A stretch of 64,000 bases of DNA from Deinococcus frigens DSM 12807 (lineage in GTDB: Bacteria; Deinococcota; Deinococci; Deinococcales; Deinococcaceae), in the NCBI RefSeq assembly GCF_000701425.1, contig NZ_JNIW01000014.1, forward strand, positions 23,624-87,623, read 5' to 3'. The notes beneath the pieces were generated by a model. It had not been told where the DNA came from and did not search any database. It worked only from the letters and a program-made list of their open reading frames with translations. Of this stretch, positions 34,694-46,338 are shown piece by piece; position 1 is the first letter of the stretch; every line of letters starts with the position of its first letter. Made by a program: the position numbers and the translations under genes.

Positions 34694-35713
34694 ATGAGTC
34701 TTGCCCCCCCTTCTGACCTGTTCGATGTCGCCATCGTCGGCGCTGGCCCGGTGGGGCTGGCCGCCGCTATTTCTTGCAAGCGCGCAGGCCTCAGCTACGT
34801 GGTGCTGGACAAGGGCTGCGTGGTCAACGCCATTTTTGAGTACCCCACCTACATGTCGTTCTTCACCACCGCCCCCGAACTGGAAATCGGCAACCACCCG
34901 ATGGTCACCGGCCACGACAAACCGGACCGCCGCGACGCGCTGATGTATTACCGCCTGGTGGCGCAGCGCGAGGCGCTGAACATCGAGCAGTACACCTCGG
35001 TCACGGCGGTCCATGCGGCCCCGGCGGGCTTCACGCTGGAAACCAATCGCCGCGACGGTATCCCCGATGTGCTGGAGGCGCGGCGCGTGGTGGTGGCAAC
35101 CGGCTACTACGACAACCCGCTGCACCTGGGCATTTCCGGGGAGGACAGCGCGAATATCAGCCACTATTACACCGAGGCGCACCCCTTCATGGGCCTGAAC
35201 GTGACCGTGATCGGCGCGGGCAACTCTGCCGCCGACGCGGCGCTGGACCTGTGGCGCGGCGGCGCGAAGGTCACGATGGTGGTCCGCGCGCCGGACTTGA
35301 AAAGCACCATCAAGTACTGGGTGCGCCCGGATCTGGAAAACCGCATCAAGGAGGGCAGCATTGCCGCCCACTTCAACTCGCGGGTGGTGGACATCGGGCA
35401 GGACGTGGTGACGGTGGAGCGCCAGGACGGCACCACCTTCGAGCTGCCCACCCACTTCACCTTCGCACTGACCGGCTACCGTCCAGACCTCTCCTTCCTG
35501 AGTGATCTGAATCTGGCGCAAGAGCCGGACGCGTGTCTGGTTCTAGACGAGCAGTACGAGAGCAGCACGCCGGGACTGTTCGTGGTGGGCAGCGCGGGTT
35601 TTGCGGGCAAGACCAATCAGGTGTTTATCGAGAATGGACGCCACCACGCTGAGGCGGCAGTGGCCGAGATCACACGGCAACTGGCCGGGCGCGCGGAGCT
35701 GCTGGCGCATTGA
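34694..35713 (+). CDS. ypdA: Bacillithiol disulfide reductase-type flavoprotein YpdA
   Basis: A 339-residue FAD/NAD(P)H oxidoreductase. [15 protein letters not shown] binds FAD and [27 protein letters not shown] binds NAD(P)H. The Cys in [21 protein letters not shown] and the C-terminal [21 protein letters not shown] are YpdA-specific. It reduces oxidised bacillithiol (BSSB), the low-molecular-weight thiol of Deinococcus. CACAAT lies 6 nt before the ATG, whereas the GGAGG is only 1 nt away, so initiation is probably leaderless. Confidence 0.9.
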   Translation: MSLAPPSDLFDVAIVGAGPVGLAAAISCKRAGLSYVVLDKGCVVNAIFEYPTYMSFFTTAPELEIGNHPMVTGHDKPDRRDALMYYRLVAQREALNIEQYTSVTAVHAAPAGFTLETNRRDGIPDVLEARRVVVATGYYDNPLHLGISGEDSANISHYYTEAHPFMGLNVTVIGAGNSAADAALDLWRGGAKVTMVVRAPDLKSTIKYWVRPDLENRIKEGSIAAHFNSRVVDIGQDVVTVERQDGTTFELPTHFTFALTGYRPDLSFLSDLNLAQEPDACLVLDEQYESSTPGLFVVGSAGFAGKTNQVFIENGRHHAEAAVAEITRQLAGRAELLAH

Positions 35714-35758
35714 TGTTCCCTCACAGACGTGCTGCGGGCGCGTGAGATACTGGCGGGC

Positions 35759-37126
35759 ATGAGGTCAAGATTCCGCCTGTCCCTGGGTCTGGGTGCCGCG
35801 CTGCTGACGGCGGCACTGGGTCAGGGTATCGCCCAGATGCCGCCCATCCCGGCGCTGCCGCCGCTGCCCTCGCCCACATTGCCAGAGCCGTTGCCTGCCC
35901 CGGTCCCAGAGCCAGTTCCAGAGCCAGAGCCGACTCCCGACCCTGTGCCGGAACCCACCCCACCAGCCCCCGCGCCTGTGCCGATGCCTGTGCCTGAGCC
36001 AGCTCCGGCAACCACGCCGCCCGTCAGAGTGCCCGCCTTCAAGGGACCGCTGCTGATCAACGTGGAAACCACCATCCCAGTGCTGGTGGACGGCAAGAAG
36101 ACCACCGTGCCGCTGACCCGCACGCTGACCATTCCTGGCCCACGCATGGCGCTGATCCGGCAGAGCGGCGCGGTTACCGCCAGCCTGGACGCGGATTTGA
36201 AAAAGTTCGTGAACGGACTGGCCGGAAAGGCGCAGGACGCCCGTTTCGAGGAACTGTGGGACGGCTGGGCAGTGGTGCAGCGCAACGCCCTCCAGATCGA
36301 TCTGGCCGCCACCCGCGCCAATGTCCTGGCCGCCGTCCAGGATCCCAGAGGTGTCAAGGCCAGCGTTGTCGTGACGGGTCAGACGGCCCCGCAGCGCACC
36401 CTGGATTACTTCCTTTCCAGAGGGATCACCGCGCATCTGGGCACCGGCGAGACCAACTACTACGGCAGCAGCGACGCCCGCGTGACCAATATTCATGTGG
36501 GCGCGAAGAACTTCAGCGACCGGCTGTTCGAGGGCAAGACCTTTTCCTTTAATGGCTTCGTCGGTCCGGTCACGTCCAGCAACGGCTACGTGACCGGTCT
36601 GGTGATCGCCGGGGACCGCACCGCCAGCGGCGTCGGCGGCGGCATCTGCCAGGTCAGCACCACCGCCTTCCGCACGCTGTACGGCGCTGGGCTTCCCACC
36701 CTTCAGCGACAGAACCACTCGTATCAGGTGCACTACTACGATCCGCAGGGGCTGGACGCCACCATTTACCAGCCCAGCTTGGACCTCAAGTTCGCCAACG
36801 ACACTGGCGGCGCATTGTGGTTCCAGACCGAGTGGGACGACGAGGCGGCTAGCCTGAGTATCAGCGTGTTCGGCAAGGCGCGGGACTTCACCGTGGAGAT
36901 CGGCAAGCCGAGGACGCTCAGTTCCACGCCCTCACCTGCCGACAGGATCATCCCCGACGCCACACTGCCTGCCGGACAGCGCAAGCAGGTGGACTGGGCA
37001 GCCCCCGGCGCGGTGATGGAGGTCACGCGCAAGCTGGTGCGCAACGGCAAAACCGTCAGGCAGGACACCCTCAAGAGCAGCTACCGCCCGTGGCCGAATA
37101 TCTTTCTGGTCGGCACAGGGCGCTGA
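35759..37126 (+). CDS. VanW-family secreted protein with Pro-rich linker
   Basis: A 455-residue exported protein. Signal peptide [22 protein letters not shown] is followed by about 60 residues of Pro-Glu-Pro/Val repeats, probably a spacer through the cell wall. A peptidoglycan-binding-like region follows, then the VanW domain with [26 protein letters not shown] near residue 290 and a G5-like end. VanW proteins are wall-associated with unclear function. GATACT lies 7 nt before the ATG. Confidence 0.85.
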   Translation: MRSRFRLSLGLGAALLTAALGQGIAQMPPIPALPPLPSPTLPEPLPAPVPEPVPEPEPTPDPVPEPTPPAPAPVPMPVPEPAPATTPPVRVPAFKGPLLINVETTIPVLVDGKKTTVPLTRTLTIPGPRMALIRQSGAVTASLDADLKKFVNGLAGKAQDARFEELWDGWAVVQRNALQIDLAATRANVLAAVQDPRGVKASVVVTGQTAPQRTLDYFLSRGITAHLGTGETNYYGSSDARVTNIHVGAKNFSDRLFEGKTFSFNGFVGPVTSSNGYVTGLVIAGDRTASGVGGGICQVSTTAFRTLYGAGLPTLQRQNHSYQVHYYDPQGLDATIYQPSLDLKFANDTGGALWFQTEWDDEAASLSISVFGKARDFTVEIGKPRTLSSTPSPADRIIPDATLPAGQRKQVDWAAPGAVMEVTRKLVRNGKTVRQDTLKSSYRPWPNIFLVGTGR

Positions 37127-37140
37127 GCAGGAAGAAATAG

Positions 37141-37176
37141 GAGGGGAGAGGGAGAAGCATGCACGCCTCTCCCCTC
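37141..37176. terminator. Stem-loop between convergent vanW-like gene and parB
   Basis: GAGGGGAGAGG (37141-37151) pairs perfectly with CCTCTCCCCTC (37166-37176). There is no T run, so termination is likely but not classical. Confidence 0.5.
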
Positions 37177-37186
37177 TCGGGATGCC

Positions 37187-38044
37187 TTATGATTCGGCTT
37201 CAAATCCCAGCAAATTCAGCAGCCGGTCCAATTCCTCGCGCGAGGCGTAATTCAACTCCACCTTGCCCTTGTCCTCGCCGGTGATGCGGACACGGGTTCC
37301 GGTGCGGCGGCTCAGGTCCAGTTCCAGTTGGCGGTAGGTGCGCGGCGGATTGACCTTGATGGGCGCGTTGGCTTTTGCGCTGCCTTCCCGGCGCAGCGCC
37401 TCGGCCTCGCGGACGCTCAGGCCCCGCAACGTGATCTGTTCCAGCGCCCAGGCGCGGTCCGCGTCCGGCTGGGCCAGAATGGCGCGGGCATGTCCGGCGC
37501 TGATCTGGCCGCTGTCCAGGGCGCGCAGGGCACCGTCAGTCAGGGTCAGTAGCCGCAGGGCGTTGGACACGGTGCTGCGGCCCTTGCCCACGGCCTGCGC
37601 CACCCCCTCCTGATTCAGTCCCTGGTCCAGCAATGCCTGATAGGCCCGCGCTTCTTCCAGCGGTCCCAGGTCCTCGCGTTGCAGGTTTTCAACGATGGCG
37701 ATTTCCAGCGCCTCGCGGTCACCCAGATCGCGGATGATGACCGGCAGCTCAGTCAACCCGGCCAGTTGGCTGGCCCGCCAGCGCCGCTCCCCGGCCACGA
37801 TCTCGAATGACTCACCGCGCGGGCGCACCAGCAGCGGCTGGATCACCCCTTTCTCGCGGATGCTCTGGGCCAGTTCGGCCAGCGAGGTCGGCTCGAACAC
37901 CTGTCGCGGCTGATAGCCCGCCTGCACGATGCGGTTGATGCTCAGGGCCTGCACTCCACTGGCACTCTTGCTGGCAGGTGCTTCGGCCACCGGGCGGGCC
38001 AGCAGGGCGTCCAGCCCCCGGCCCAGACTAGATTTTTTCGACAC
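37187..38044 (-). CDS. parB: Chromosome-partitioning protein ParB
   Basis: A 285-residue CTPase/DNA clamp. GRGLDALLA at the N-terminus contacts Par[15 protein letters not shown] and [13 protein letters not shown] form the CTP-binding box; [20 protein letters not shown] is the parS-recognising helix-turn-helix. It loads at parS and spreads. Two parS-like sites lie about 2 kb upstream. It overlaps parA by 17 nt. Confidence 0.96.
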   Translation of the reverse strand: MSKKSSLGRGLDALLARPVAEAPASKSASGVQALSINRIVQAGYQPRQVFEPTSLAELAQSIREKGVIQPLLVRPRGESFEIVAGERRWRASQLAGLTELPVIIRDLGDREALEIAIVENLQREDLGPLEEARAYQALLDQGLNQEGVAQAVGKGRSTVSNALRLLTLTDGALRALDSGQISAGHARAILAQPDADRAWALEQITLRGLSVREAEALRREGSAKANAPIKVNPPRTYRQLELDLSRRTGTRVRITGEDKGKVELNYASREELDRLLNLLGFEAES

Positions 38045-38777
38045 GCGACATCACCTCGTCGGCCAGTCGCTTGTAGGCAGCCGCGCCGCTGGACAACGGC
38101 GCGAAGGCGTTGATCGGCTTGGAGAAGCTGGGCGCCTCCGAGAGCCGCACGTTGCGTGGAATCACGGACCAGAAGACCAGTTCGCCAAAGTGTTGCCGCA
38201 CCATCGTCTCGACCTCCTGGGCCAGATTGGTGCGCCCATCGAACATGGTCAGCACCACGCCCAGCACCTTCAGGCGCGGATTGAGGCCGCCCTGTACGCG
38301 CTCCACCGTTTCCATCAGGCCCGCCAGCCCTTCCAGGGCGTAATACTCGGCCTGCAAGGGAATCAGCAGCGCGTCGGCAGCAGCCAGCACATTGACCGTC
38401 AACGGCCCCAGCGAGGGTGGCGCGTCCACCAGGATCAGGTCGTAGCCGGTCAGGCTGCCCAGCAGGCGACTCAGCGCGTCCGGGTCATCGGCCAGTTCCA
38501 CACCCGCGCCCGCCAGATCGGGCGTGGCAGGAAGGAGATCCAGCCCCGGCTGATCGGTGGGACGGATGCATTCGGCTGCGCGGGCCGGATCTTCCAGAGC
38601 CTCATACAGCCCCAGCTCGGCTCCACGCTGGCCCAGACCACTGGTGGCGTTGCCCTGCGGGTCCATGTCCAGCAGCAAGACCTGCCGCCCGCTTGCGGCC
38701 AGGTAGGCTGCCAGATTGATCGCGGTGGTGGTCTTCCCCACCCCTCCCTTCTGATTGACCAGGCCCAGCACGTTCAC
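38028..38777 (-). CDS. parA: Chromosome-partitioning ATPase ParA/Soj
   Basis: A 249-residue deviant Walker ATPase. [16 protein letters not shown] is the Walker A with signature lysine; [15 protein letters not shown] and [18 protein letters not shown] complete the site. It binds DNA non-specifically and moves ParB-origin complexes; in Bacillus the homologue also regulates DnaA. It is cotranscribed with parB and probably with rsmG upstream. Confidence 0.96.
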   Translation of the reverse strand: MNVLGLVNQKGGVGKTTTAINLAAYLAASGRQVLLLDMDPQGNATSGLGQRGAELGLYEALEDPARAAECIRPTDQPGLDLLPATPDLAGAGVELADDPDALSRLLGSLTGYDLILVDAPPSLGPLTVNVLAAADALLIPLQAEYYALEGLAGLMETVERVQGGLNPRLKVLGVVLTMFDGRTNLAQEVETMVRQHFGELVFWSVIPRNVRLSEAPSFSKPINAFAPLSSGAAAYKRLADEVMSRVEKI

Positions 38778-38864
38778 TGCGGCCCCCCGTGTGCCATCTC
38801 CGCACCATGCGGTCGTCTCTTTTGCCCGTCTCCCATCAAGTCAACCTCACCTTTGCCCTTCACT

Positions 38865-39614
38865 TTAGCGTGCCTGTCGGGGAGGTGGCGTCCAGAACAG
38901 TGGCTGGGCGGTAGGGACGCCCTCGCGCCGGGGGTATTTGGACGGCGTGGGCCTGTGCTTCTCAATCACGATCAGGGTCCGCGCGTCGCCCAGGATGGGC
39001 AATTCAAACGGGTCCACCACCTGAACCTTGCCGCCCACCTCTCCCGCCGCGCGCCGTCCGGCGTTTAACTCCTCGGCGGTGATGTTCCCCTTCTGCGCCA
39101 CCAGCAGGCCTCCCTCGCGCAGCAACGGCAGTGCCAGTTCTGCCAGGACTGGCAGCGAAGCGACGGCACGCACCACCACGCGGTCATATTTGCCCCGGTG
39201 TTCCGCATCTTGCCCCAGCGATTCCGCCCGGCCCACCAGTGGCGTCACCTGATCGAGACCGAGCTGCGAGGCAGTTTCCCGAACGAAGTCGATCTTTTTG
39301 CGGGTCGAATCGACAGGCGTGAACCGAAGCTTTGGCCTGACGAGCGCCAGTGGGAAGGTCGGGAATCCCGCCCCCGCTCCCAGATCGAGAACAGCCAGCG
39401 CCCCCTCCAGGTATGCTCCCCGCAGGCAGGTCAGCGAATCCACGAAATGCTTGAGGACAATGTCCTCCTCGGTCTTGAGGGCGGTCAAATTCAGGCGAGT
39501 GTTGCCTTCCCGAAGCAGTTCCAACAGCCGCCCGAAGGCTGGAAGCTGGTCTATCACCTCCAGTCCCAGCGCCTGTGCGCCCCGCTGCAACAGGTCCGCG
39601 CTTTCACTCCTCAC
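38865..39614 (-). CDS. rsmG: 16S rRNA (guanine527-N7)-methyltransferase
   Basis: A 249-residue SAM-dependent methyltransferase. [20 protein letters not shown] and [20 protein letters not shown] are the GidB hallmarks. It methylates G527 of 16S rRNA. The gene begins 4 nt inside the preceding LAGLIDADG-like gene. The C-terminal tail is slightly long and Pro/Arg-rich. Confidence 0.95.
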   Translation of the reverse strand: MRSESADLLQRGAQALGLEVIDQLPAFGRLLELLREGNTRLNLTALKTEEDIVLKHFVDSLTCLRGAYLEGALAVLDLGAGAGFPTFPLALVRPKLRFTPVDSTRKKIDFVRETASQLGLDQVTPLVGRAESLGQDAEHRGKYDRVVVRAVASLPVLAELALPLLREGGLLVAQKGNITAEELNAGRRAAGEVGGKVQVVDPFELPILGDARTLIVIEKHRPTPSKYPRREGVPTAQPLFWTPPPRQAR

Positions 39615-39931
39615 AGGCTGTACCGCATTTTCATATCTGCATAGCGCCCGTAGACGTGCGGGTCAATGCTTTCCAGCGGCAAACGGTCCAGCAATGGCAT
39701 TAGCGTCTCGCGCAACACCTGGCCCCGCGCCATCCACTGAAAATAACTGCGTCCACCGTGCTCGTAGGGACCGTACAATTTAGACCCAGGACACAGTCGG
39801 AGCAATGTTTCGAAGAGTTTGTGATGGCGGGTATGCATCCGTAGGGTGACCTGGGGCTGTTTCCCATCGCCGCCAAAATGTCCCTCGCCAATCAGAATAC
39901 CGAGCAGCAGCCCTTCCTCAAATGTGTTCAA
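39611..39931 (-). CDS. Single-motif LAGLIDADG-like small protein
   Basis: A 106-residue protein from a TTG start with GGAGGG about 6 nt upstream. [29 protein letters not shown] matches the LAGLIDADG helix (LLGILIGEG, with Glu as the acidic metal residue) and the following strand; [19 protein letters not shown] and a C-terminal helix complete one half-domain. A single motif implies a homodimer. It sits inside the mnmG-rsmG operon, not in an intron or intein, so it may be a domesticated DNA-binding protein. Function unknown. Confidence 0.7.
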   Translation of the reverse strand: MNTFEEGLLLGILIGEGHFGGDGKQPQVTLRMHTRHHKLFETLLRLCPGSKLYGPYEHGGRSYFQWMARGQVLRETLMPLLDRLPLESIDPHVYGRYADMKMRYSL

Positions 39932-39958
39932 TGCCCACCCTCCGTTGTTTCACCGTCA

Positions 39959-39974
39959 AGTTTCCCGTGAAACT
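39959..39974. promoter_or_regulatory. parS-like site 1
   Basis: AGTTTCCCGTGAAACT differs from the general parS consensus TGTTTCACGTGAAACA at three positions, keeping GTTTC...CGTGAAAC. It lies in a 31-bp perfect direct repeat (39945-39975) shared with site 2. It sits between mnmG and the LAGLIDADG-like gene. Confidence 0.8.
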
Positions 39975-40048
39975 CAGCCGGCGTCAAGGAGACGGTACAT
40001 CAGAGAGGCGGGCCGTGACCCACCAGCTCCGTCAATCTTGTTTCACCG

Positions 40049-41857
<1,809 letters not shown>

Positions 41858-42005
41858 CGGTGGTGAGTTTAGCTGCCCAGCCCGGTGCCAACGGTGACCC
41901 GCACCGTGGGACGATAATTGCTCAATCCAAGTTCGGATGAGCGGATGAGTGGATGGGCAGGTTTATTCATCTGGTCTTCAGGTTTCCAACCTTCTACAAT
42001 TGGCC

Positions 42006-43607
42006 ATGGACTTCGCCACCCTCCGGGCCGATCTGATCGGAACTGACGCCGTGATCCGCACGCCTTTTGGGGAGCGGCGGGTGACCTATGCCGACTACGT
42101 GGCTTCCGGACGGGCGCTCAGGAGTGTGGAAGAGCGGATCAACACGCTGGCACTGCCGCTTTACGCCAACACCCATACCGAGGACAGCGCCACCGGGGCG
42201 CACAGCACCCACCTGTCTCATCAGGCCGCCGACTACGTCCGGGAGCAACTGGGCGGAGACGCAACGTGCAAGCTGGTCTTCTGCGGCTCGGGCAGCACGG
42301 CGGCGGTGCGGCGCATTCAGGACATCCTGGGGCTGACGGTGTGTGGGGACCACCGGGCCACGGTGCTGGCCTCCATTCCCGAACACGAGCGCCCGGTGGT
42401 CTTCGTCGGCCCGTACGAACATCACAGCAACGAGGTGAGTTGGCGTGAAACCTTAGCCGAGGTGGTGGAACTGCCACTGTGCGATAAGGGCAGCCTCGAT
42501 CTGGACGCCCTGGTCACGGCGCTCAAGTCCCCACAGTATGCCCGCCGCCCCAAAATCGGCTCGTTCAGCGCGGCCAGCAACGTGACCGGGCTGCTGACCG
42601 ACACCCGCACAGTGGCGCGTATTCTCCACAGGCACGGGGCCTACGCCTTTTTTGACTTCGCGGCCAGCGGCCCATACGTGAAGATCGACATGAAGCCGGG
42701 CAAGCCAGATGGCTACGACGCCGTGTTCCTCAGCCCACACAAGTTCGTGGGGGGGCCGGGCACGCCAGGGCTGCTGTGTTTTCAGGACCACCTGTACCAT
42801 CTGAATGTGCCCAGCACGGCGGGCGGCGGCACGGTGCGTTATGTCAGCCGCACCAAGCAGGTGTATATCGAGGACATCGAGGCCCGCGAGGACGCCGGAA
42901 CGCCTGCCATTCTGGGCAAGATTCGTACGGCGCTGGCCTTTAAGGTCAAAGAGGAGCTGGGCGTGGACGAGTTGACGGCGCGGGAGCATGAGCTGTTCGC
43001 GCGGGCGCTGGAACGGCTGGGAGACAACGGGCGCATTCAGATTCTGGGCAATCCGCAGGCCGCCCGGCTGGCCTTCCTGTCCTTCTTGGTGCGCGCCACC
43101 GACGACGCCTACCTGCACCCCCGGCTGGTGGTGCGGCTGCTGAACGACCTCTTCGGGATCCAGGCGCGTGGCGGCTGTGCCTGCGCTGGACCTTACGGCC
43201 ATGTGCTGCTGAACATCGACGACGAGCGCAGTGAACGGTACATGCAGTGCGCGCTGTCCAACATCGACGGCCTCAAACCGGGCTGGACCCGCCTGAACCT
43301 CGCGCCGTGGGCCAGCGATGAGGAGGTGGAGTTTCTGCTCTGCGCCACCGAATTCGTGGCTGAACACGGCGCGCGTTTCCTGCCGCTGTACGCCTTCGAC
43401 TGGATGAGCGGGGCATGGACGCACGCGCAGGACGAGGCCCCCATGGACTTGTTTGGAGAGCAGCGACCACAGACCGCTGGGGGAGAGGTGCCGTTCGCCG
43501 CCTATCTGGAAGAGGCGCAGCGCGTTTTAGAGACCCTGGGGCCAGTAGGGGAGGGGAGAGCCGTTCCCACGTACGTCCCCGCCGATCTGGTGTTTTTCGC
43601 GCACTGA
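42006..43607 (+). CDS. Class V aminotransferase / cysteine desulfurase-like protein
   Basis: A 533-residue PLP enzyme. YANTHTEDSATGAHSTHL, FCGSGSTAAV, DFAASGPYVKIDM and SPHKFVGGPGTPGLL (PLP Lys) follow the class V order. ARGGCACAGPYGH resembles the Cys-containing loop of selenocysteine lyase/desulfurase relatives. It is longer than NifS/IscS (about 400), with extra C-terminal sequence. TACAAT lies 5 nt before the ATG, which is preferred to an ATG 57 nt upstream. The reaction is uncertain. Confidence 0.82.
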   Translation: MDFATLRADLIGTDAVIRTPFGERRVTYADYVASGRALRSVEERINTLALPLYANTHTEDSATGAHSTHLSHQAADYVREQLGGDATCKLVFCGSGSTAAVRRIQDILGLTVCGDHRATVLASIPEHERPVVFVGPYEHHSNEVSWRETLAEVVELPLCDKGSLDLDALVTALKSPQYARRPKIGSFSAASNVTGLLTDTRTVARILHRHGAYAFFDFAASGPYVKIDMKPGKPDGYDAVFLSPHKFVGGPGTPGLLCFQDHLYHLNVPSTAGGGTVRYVSRTKQVYIEDIEAREDAGTPAILGKIRTALAFKVKEELGVDELTAREHELFARALERLGDNGRIQILGNPQAARLAFLSFLVRATDDAYLHPRLVVRLLNDLFGIQARGGCACAGPYGHVLLNIDDERSERYMQCALSNIDGLKPGWTRLNLAPWASDEEVEFLLCATEFVAEHGARFLPLYAFDWMSGAWTHAQDEAPMDLFGEQRPQTAGGEVPFAAYLEEAQRVLETLGPVGEGRAVPTYVPADLVFFAH

Positions 43608-43700
43608 ACGGGAGCAAGGCTCTCCCCATAGCTCCTGAAAGCCACTCCCGTCCACACCTGCCGGACGGGCCTGCCTCCTGTTCTGTCCACGCCCAGCGGC

Positions 43701-43722
43701 TAGAATGCCTAACGCCCGTTAG
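43701..43722 (+). promoter_or_regulatory. Promoter and palindromic operator of the 2-oxoacid dehydrogenase operon
   Basis: TAGAAT (43701-43706) is a good -10 box. CTAACG-CC-CGTTAG (43709-43722), a perfect palindrome, covers the expected transcription start. TetR-type repressors use sites of this form. No clear -35 is seen. Confidence 0.6.
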
Positions 43723-43751
43723 TTTAGACAGCAGTTAGACAGATTCCGCCG

Positions 43752-44978
43752 ATGGCAGAGAAGGCTCCACAGTCTGCCGCACGCTCAGGAGGCCCGCCTC
43801 AGATGACCCCATTCCAGATCAACCCTGCCCCTCCGGTTGAATTCTTATCGGTTCCGGAAATTCAACCTTTCACCGCCGAACCGATCCGCTATGTGGGCGA
43901 GGACGGCCTGCCGGTCCATCCGCTGCCCGACGCCTACACACCCGAGCGCCTGCGCGAGCTGCACAGCGTGATGCTGCGCGCCCGCGAGTTCGACCGCAAG
44001 CTGATCACGCTGCTGCGGCAGGGGCGCACCACCTTTTATGCACAGTCCAGCGGCATGGAGGCCACCCAGGTGGGGCTGGCGCACTCGGTCCGGCCCGGCC
44101 ACGACTGGGTGTGGCCGTATTACCGCGATCACACGCTGGCCCTGGCGCTGGGCGTGCCGATGTTCGAGCTGATCAGCCAGTGCCTGGGCAGCAATTCCGA
44201 TCCCAGCCGGGGCCGCCAGATGCCGCACCACTTCGCCGCCCGCAAGCAGAACTTCGTATCCATCAGCAGTTCCATTGCCAACCAGGTGCCGCCTGCTACG
44301 GGTACGGCGATGGCGCAAAAGTATCTGGGCACCGACGAGATTACCGTCTGCACCTTCGGCGACGGGGCCACCAGCGAGGGCGACTGGCACGCTGGAATGA
44401 ACATGGCCGGAGCGATGGCCGCGCCGTGCCTGTTCGTGTGCGAGAACAACCAGTGGGCCATCAGCACCAACCTGCGTGGCCAGACCGCCAGCGAGAACAT
44501 CCACATCAAGGCCAGGGCGTACGGCATGCCCGGTTTCTACGTGGACGGCAACGATCTGGTGGCCGTGATGGAGGTCTGCACGCACGCCGCCGGGTGGGTG
44601 CGCGCCGGAAACGGCCCCGCGCTGGTGGAGTGCCTGACCTACCGCGTCGGCTCGCACAGCAACGCAGACGCGGACGCCGAGAAGCACTACCGCACCCGCG
44701 AGGAAGTGCAGGAATGGCTGGGCCGTGATCCGATTGTGCGGGTGGAAAAACTGCTGGAACACCTGGGCCATCCCATCGAATCCGAGGAGCGCTCCAACAT
44801 GATTTCCGCCGTTCACCGCGAGGTGGATCAGCAGGTCATCCGCGCCGAGGCCACCGGGCAGCCCGACTGGCGAATCATGTTTGAGGACGTCTATTCCGAC
44901 ATGCCCGCCCATCTGCGCGAGGAAGCGGCCATGCTGCGCGCCGAGCAGGCTGAGCAGACCGGGGGGGACCGCAAGTGA
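43752..44978 (+). CDS. bkdA1: Branched-chain 2-oxoacid dehydrogenase E1 component, alpha subunit
   Basis: A 408-residue thiamine-pyrophosphate enzyme subunit. [36 protein letters not shown] is the TPP-binding motif, and [22 protein letters not shown] contains the phosphorylation-loop equivalent. The N-terminal 45 residues are Pro-rich and non-conserved. With E1 beta it decarboxylates branched-chain 2-oxo acids. A pyruvate-type E1 is possible, but the two-subunit form and E2 type favour branched-chain substrates. Confidence 0.9.
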   Translation: MAEKAPQSAARSGGPPQMTPFQINPAPPVEFLSVPEIQPFTAEPIRYVGEDGLPVHPLPDAYTPERLRELHSVMLRAREFDRKLITLLRQGRTTFYAQSSGMEATQVGLAHSVRPGHDWVWPYYRDHTLALALGVPMFELISQCLGSNSDPSRGRQMPHHFAARKQNFVSISSSIANQVPPATGTAMAQKYLGTDEITVCTFGDGATSEGDWHAGMNMAGAMAAPCLFVCENNQWAISTNLRGQTASENIHIKARAYGMPGFYVDGNDLVAVMEVCTHAAGWVRAGNGPALVECLTYRVGSHSNADADAEKHYRTREEVQEWLGRDPIVRVEKLLEHLGHPIESEERSNMISAVHREVDQQVIRAEATGQPDWRIMFEDVYSDMPAHLREEAAMLRAEQAEQTGGDRK

Positions 44979-45997
44979 CCGCCACGCAGGAAAAACAGAG
45001 CCTGCCAGCCGCCACCCCCGAAACCCGCACCATCAACCTGATCACCGCCATCACCGAGGCGCTGCACGAGGAGATGGAGCGCGACGACCGGGTGGTGCTG
45101 TTCGGTCAGGACGTGGGCGCACGCGGCGGCGTGTTCATGGCGACGGCGGGACTTCAGGCCAGCTTCGGCCAGCGGCGCGTGTTCGACACCCCCCTCAGCG
45201 AGGCCAGCATCGTGGGCGCGGCGGTGGGGATGGCGGTGCGTGGCCTGAAACCCGTGGCCGAGATCCAGTTCGCCGACTACATGGGGCCGGGCTTCGATCA
45301 GATCATCTCTCAGGCGGCCAAAATGCGCTACCGCAGCGGCGGCCAGTACACCGCGCCGCTGGTGATCCGCACCCCATCCGGCGGCGGCGTCAAGGGCGGC
45401 CACCACCACAGCCAGAGTCCCGAGAGTTATTACACCCACACGCCGGGCCTAAAAGTGGTGATGCCCAGCACGCCCTACGACGCCAAGGGGCTGCTGAAAG
45501 CCGCCATCCGAGGGGAAGACCCAGTGATCTTCTTTGAACCCAAGCGGCTGTACCGCGCCTCCAAAGGGGAAGTGCCGGGCCACGACTACACCGTCAGGAT
45601 CGGTGAGGCTGCCATCCGCCGCGAGGGGACGGACCTGAGCCTGATCGGCTACGGCGGCGTGATGCCCGATCTGGAACGCGCCGCCGACGCGCTGGGGGCC
45701 GAGGGCGTCAGCGTGGAGGTCATTGACCTGCGCAGTCTGGTGCCATGGGATAAGGAGCTGGTGGTGGACAGTGTGCAGAAGACGGGCCGCGCCGTGCTGG
45801 TCAGCGAGGCCCCGCGCATCAGCAACTTCATGGGCGAGGTGGCGTACAGCATCCAGGCCGCCGCCTTCGACTCGTTGCTGGCTCCGGTGGGGCAGGTGGC
45901 AGGCTTCGACACGCCGTATCCCTACGTGCAGGACAAGATCTACCTCCCCGGCCCCAACCGCATCACGGCGGCCTGCGTGCAGGCGCTGAACTATTAG
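44975..45997 (+). CDS. bkdA2: Branched-chain 2-oxoacid dehydrogenase E1 component, beta subunit
   Basis: A 340-residue partner of E1 alpha. [58 protein letters not shown] and the C-terminal transketolase segment [15 protein letters not shown] fit the family. The GTG start overlaps the alpha-subunit stop by 4 nt, so the two are coupled. Confidence 0.94.
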   Translation: MTATQEKQSLPAATPETRTINLITAITEALHEEMERDDRVVLFGQDVGARGGVFMATAGLQASFGQRRVFDTPLSEASIVGAAVGMAVRGLKPVAEIQFADYMGPGFDQIISQAAKMRYRSGGQYTAPLVIRTPSGGGVKGGHHHSQSPESYYTHTPGLKVVMPSTPYDAKGLLKAAIRGEDPVIFFEPKRLYRASKGEVPGHDYTVRIGEAAIRREGTDLSLIGYGGVMPDLERAADALGAEGVSVEVIDLRSLVPWDKELVVDSVQKTGRAVLVSEAPRISNFMGEVAYSIQAAAFDSLLAPVGQVAGFDTPYPYVQDKIYLPGPNRITAACVQALNY

Positions 45998-46036
45998 CAC
46001 CTTCGCGCTGCCCACACCGCGCGTGAGCCTGCGCCT

Positions 46037-46282
46037 ATGAAGCTCAAGCTGAACCCTGAGCTGCTGCGCCCGCTGCTGGGCACCCTGGGCCTGATGATCG
46101 GCTTCGGCCTGTACGCGGTGGCGGGCGACTTGCCCCAGCCGTGGCACAACCTGAGCATCGGCGCGATGTTCGTCCTGCTGGGCGTCAGTGCCTACCTGTA
46201 CGCCAGGGGCGAACGCTGGATTCAGGTGCTGGGCGGTGTACTGACCGTTTACGGCGTGCTGCGAATGTTTGTCATCGGCTAG
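46037..46282 (+). CDS. Small membrane protein inside the 2-oxoacid dehydrogenase operon
   Basis: An 81-residue protein with two or three hydrophobic segments (LLGTLGLMIGFGLYAVAG, LSIGAMFVLLGVSAYLYA, VLGGVLTVYGVLRMFVIG). It lies 39 bp after E1 beta and 56 bp before E2 on the same strand. I do not recognise it. A link to the complex or to fatty-acid precursor supply is only positional. Confidence 0.7.
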   Translation: MKLKLNPELLRPLLGTLGLMIGFGLYAVAGDLPQPWHNLSIGAMFVLLGVSAYLYARGERWIQVLGGVLTVYGVLRMFVIG

Positions 46283-46338
46283 AGGCGAGCAACCGCCCCA
46301 CATCCCCACCCTATTCCCCCACCCCGAAGAGGTAATTC

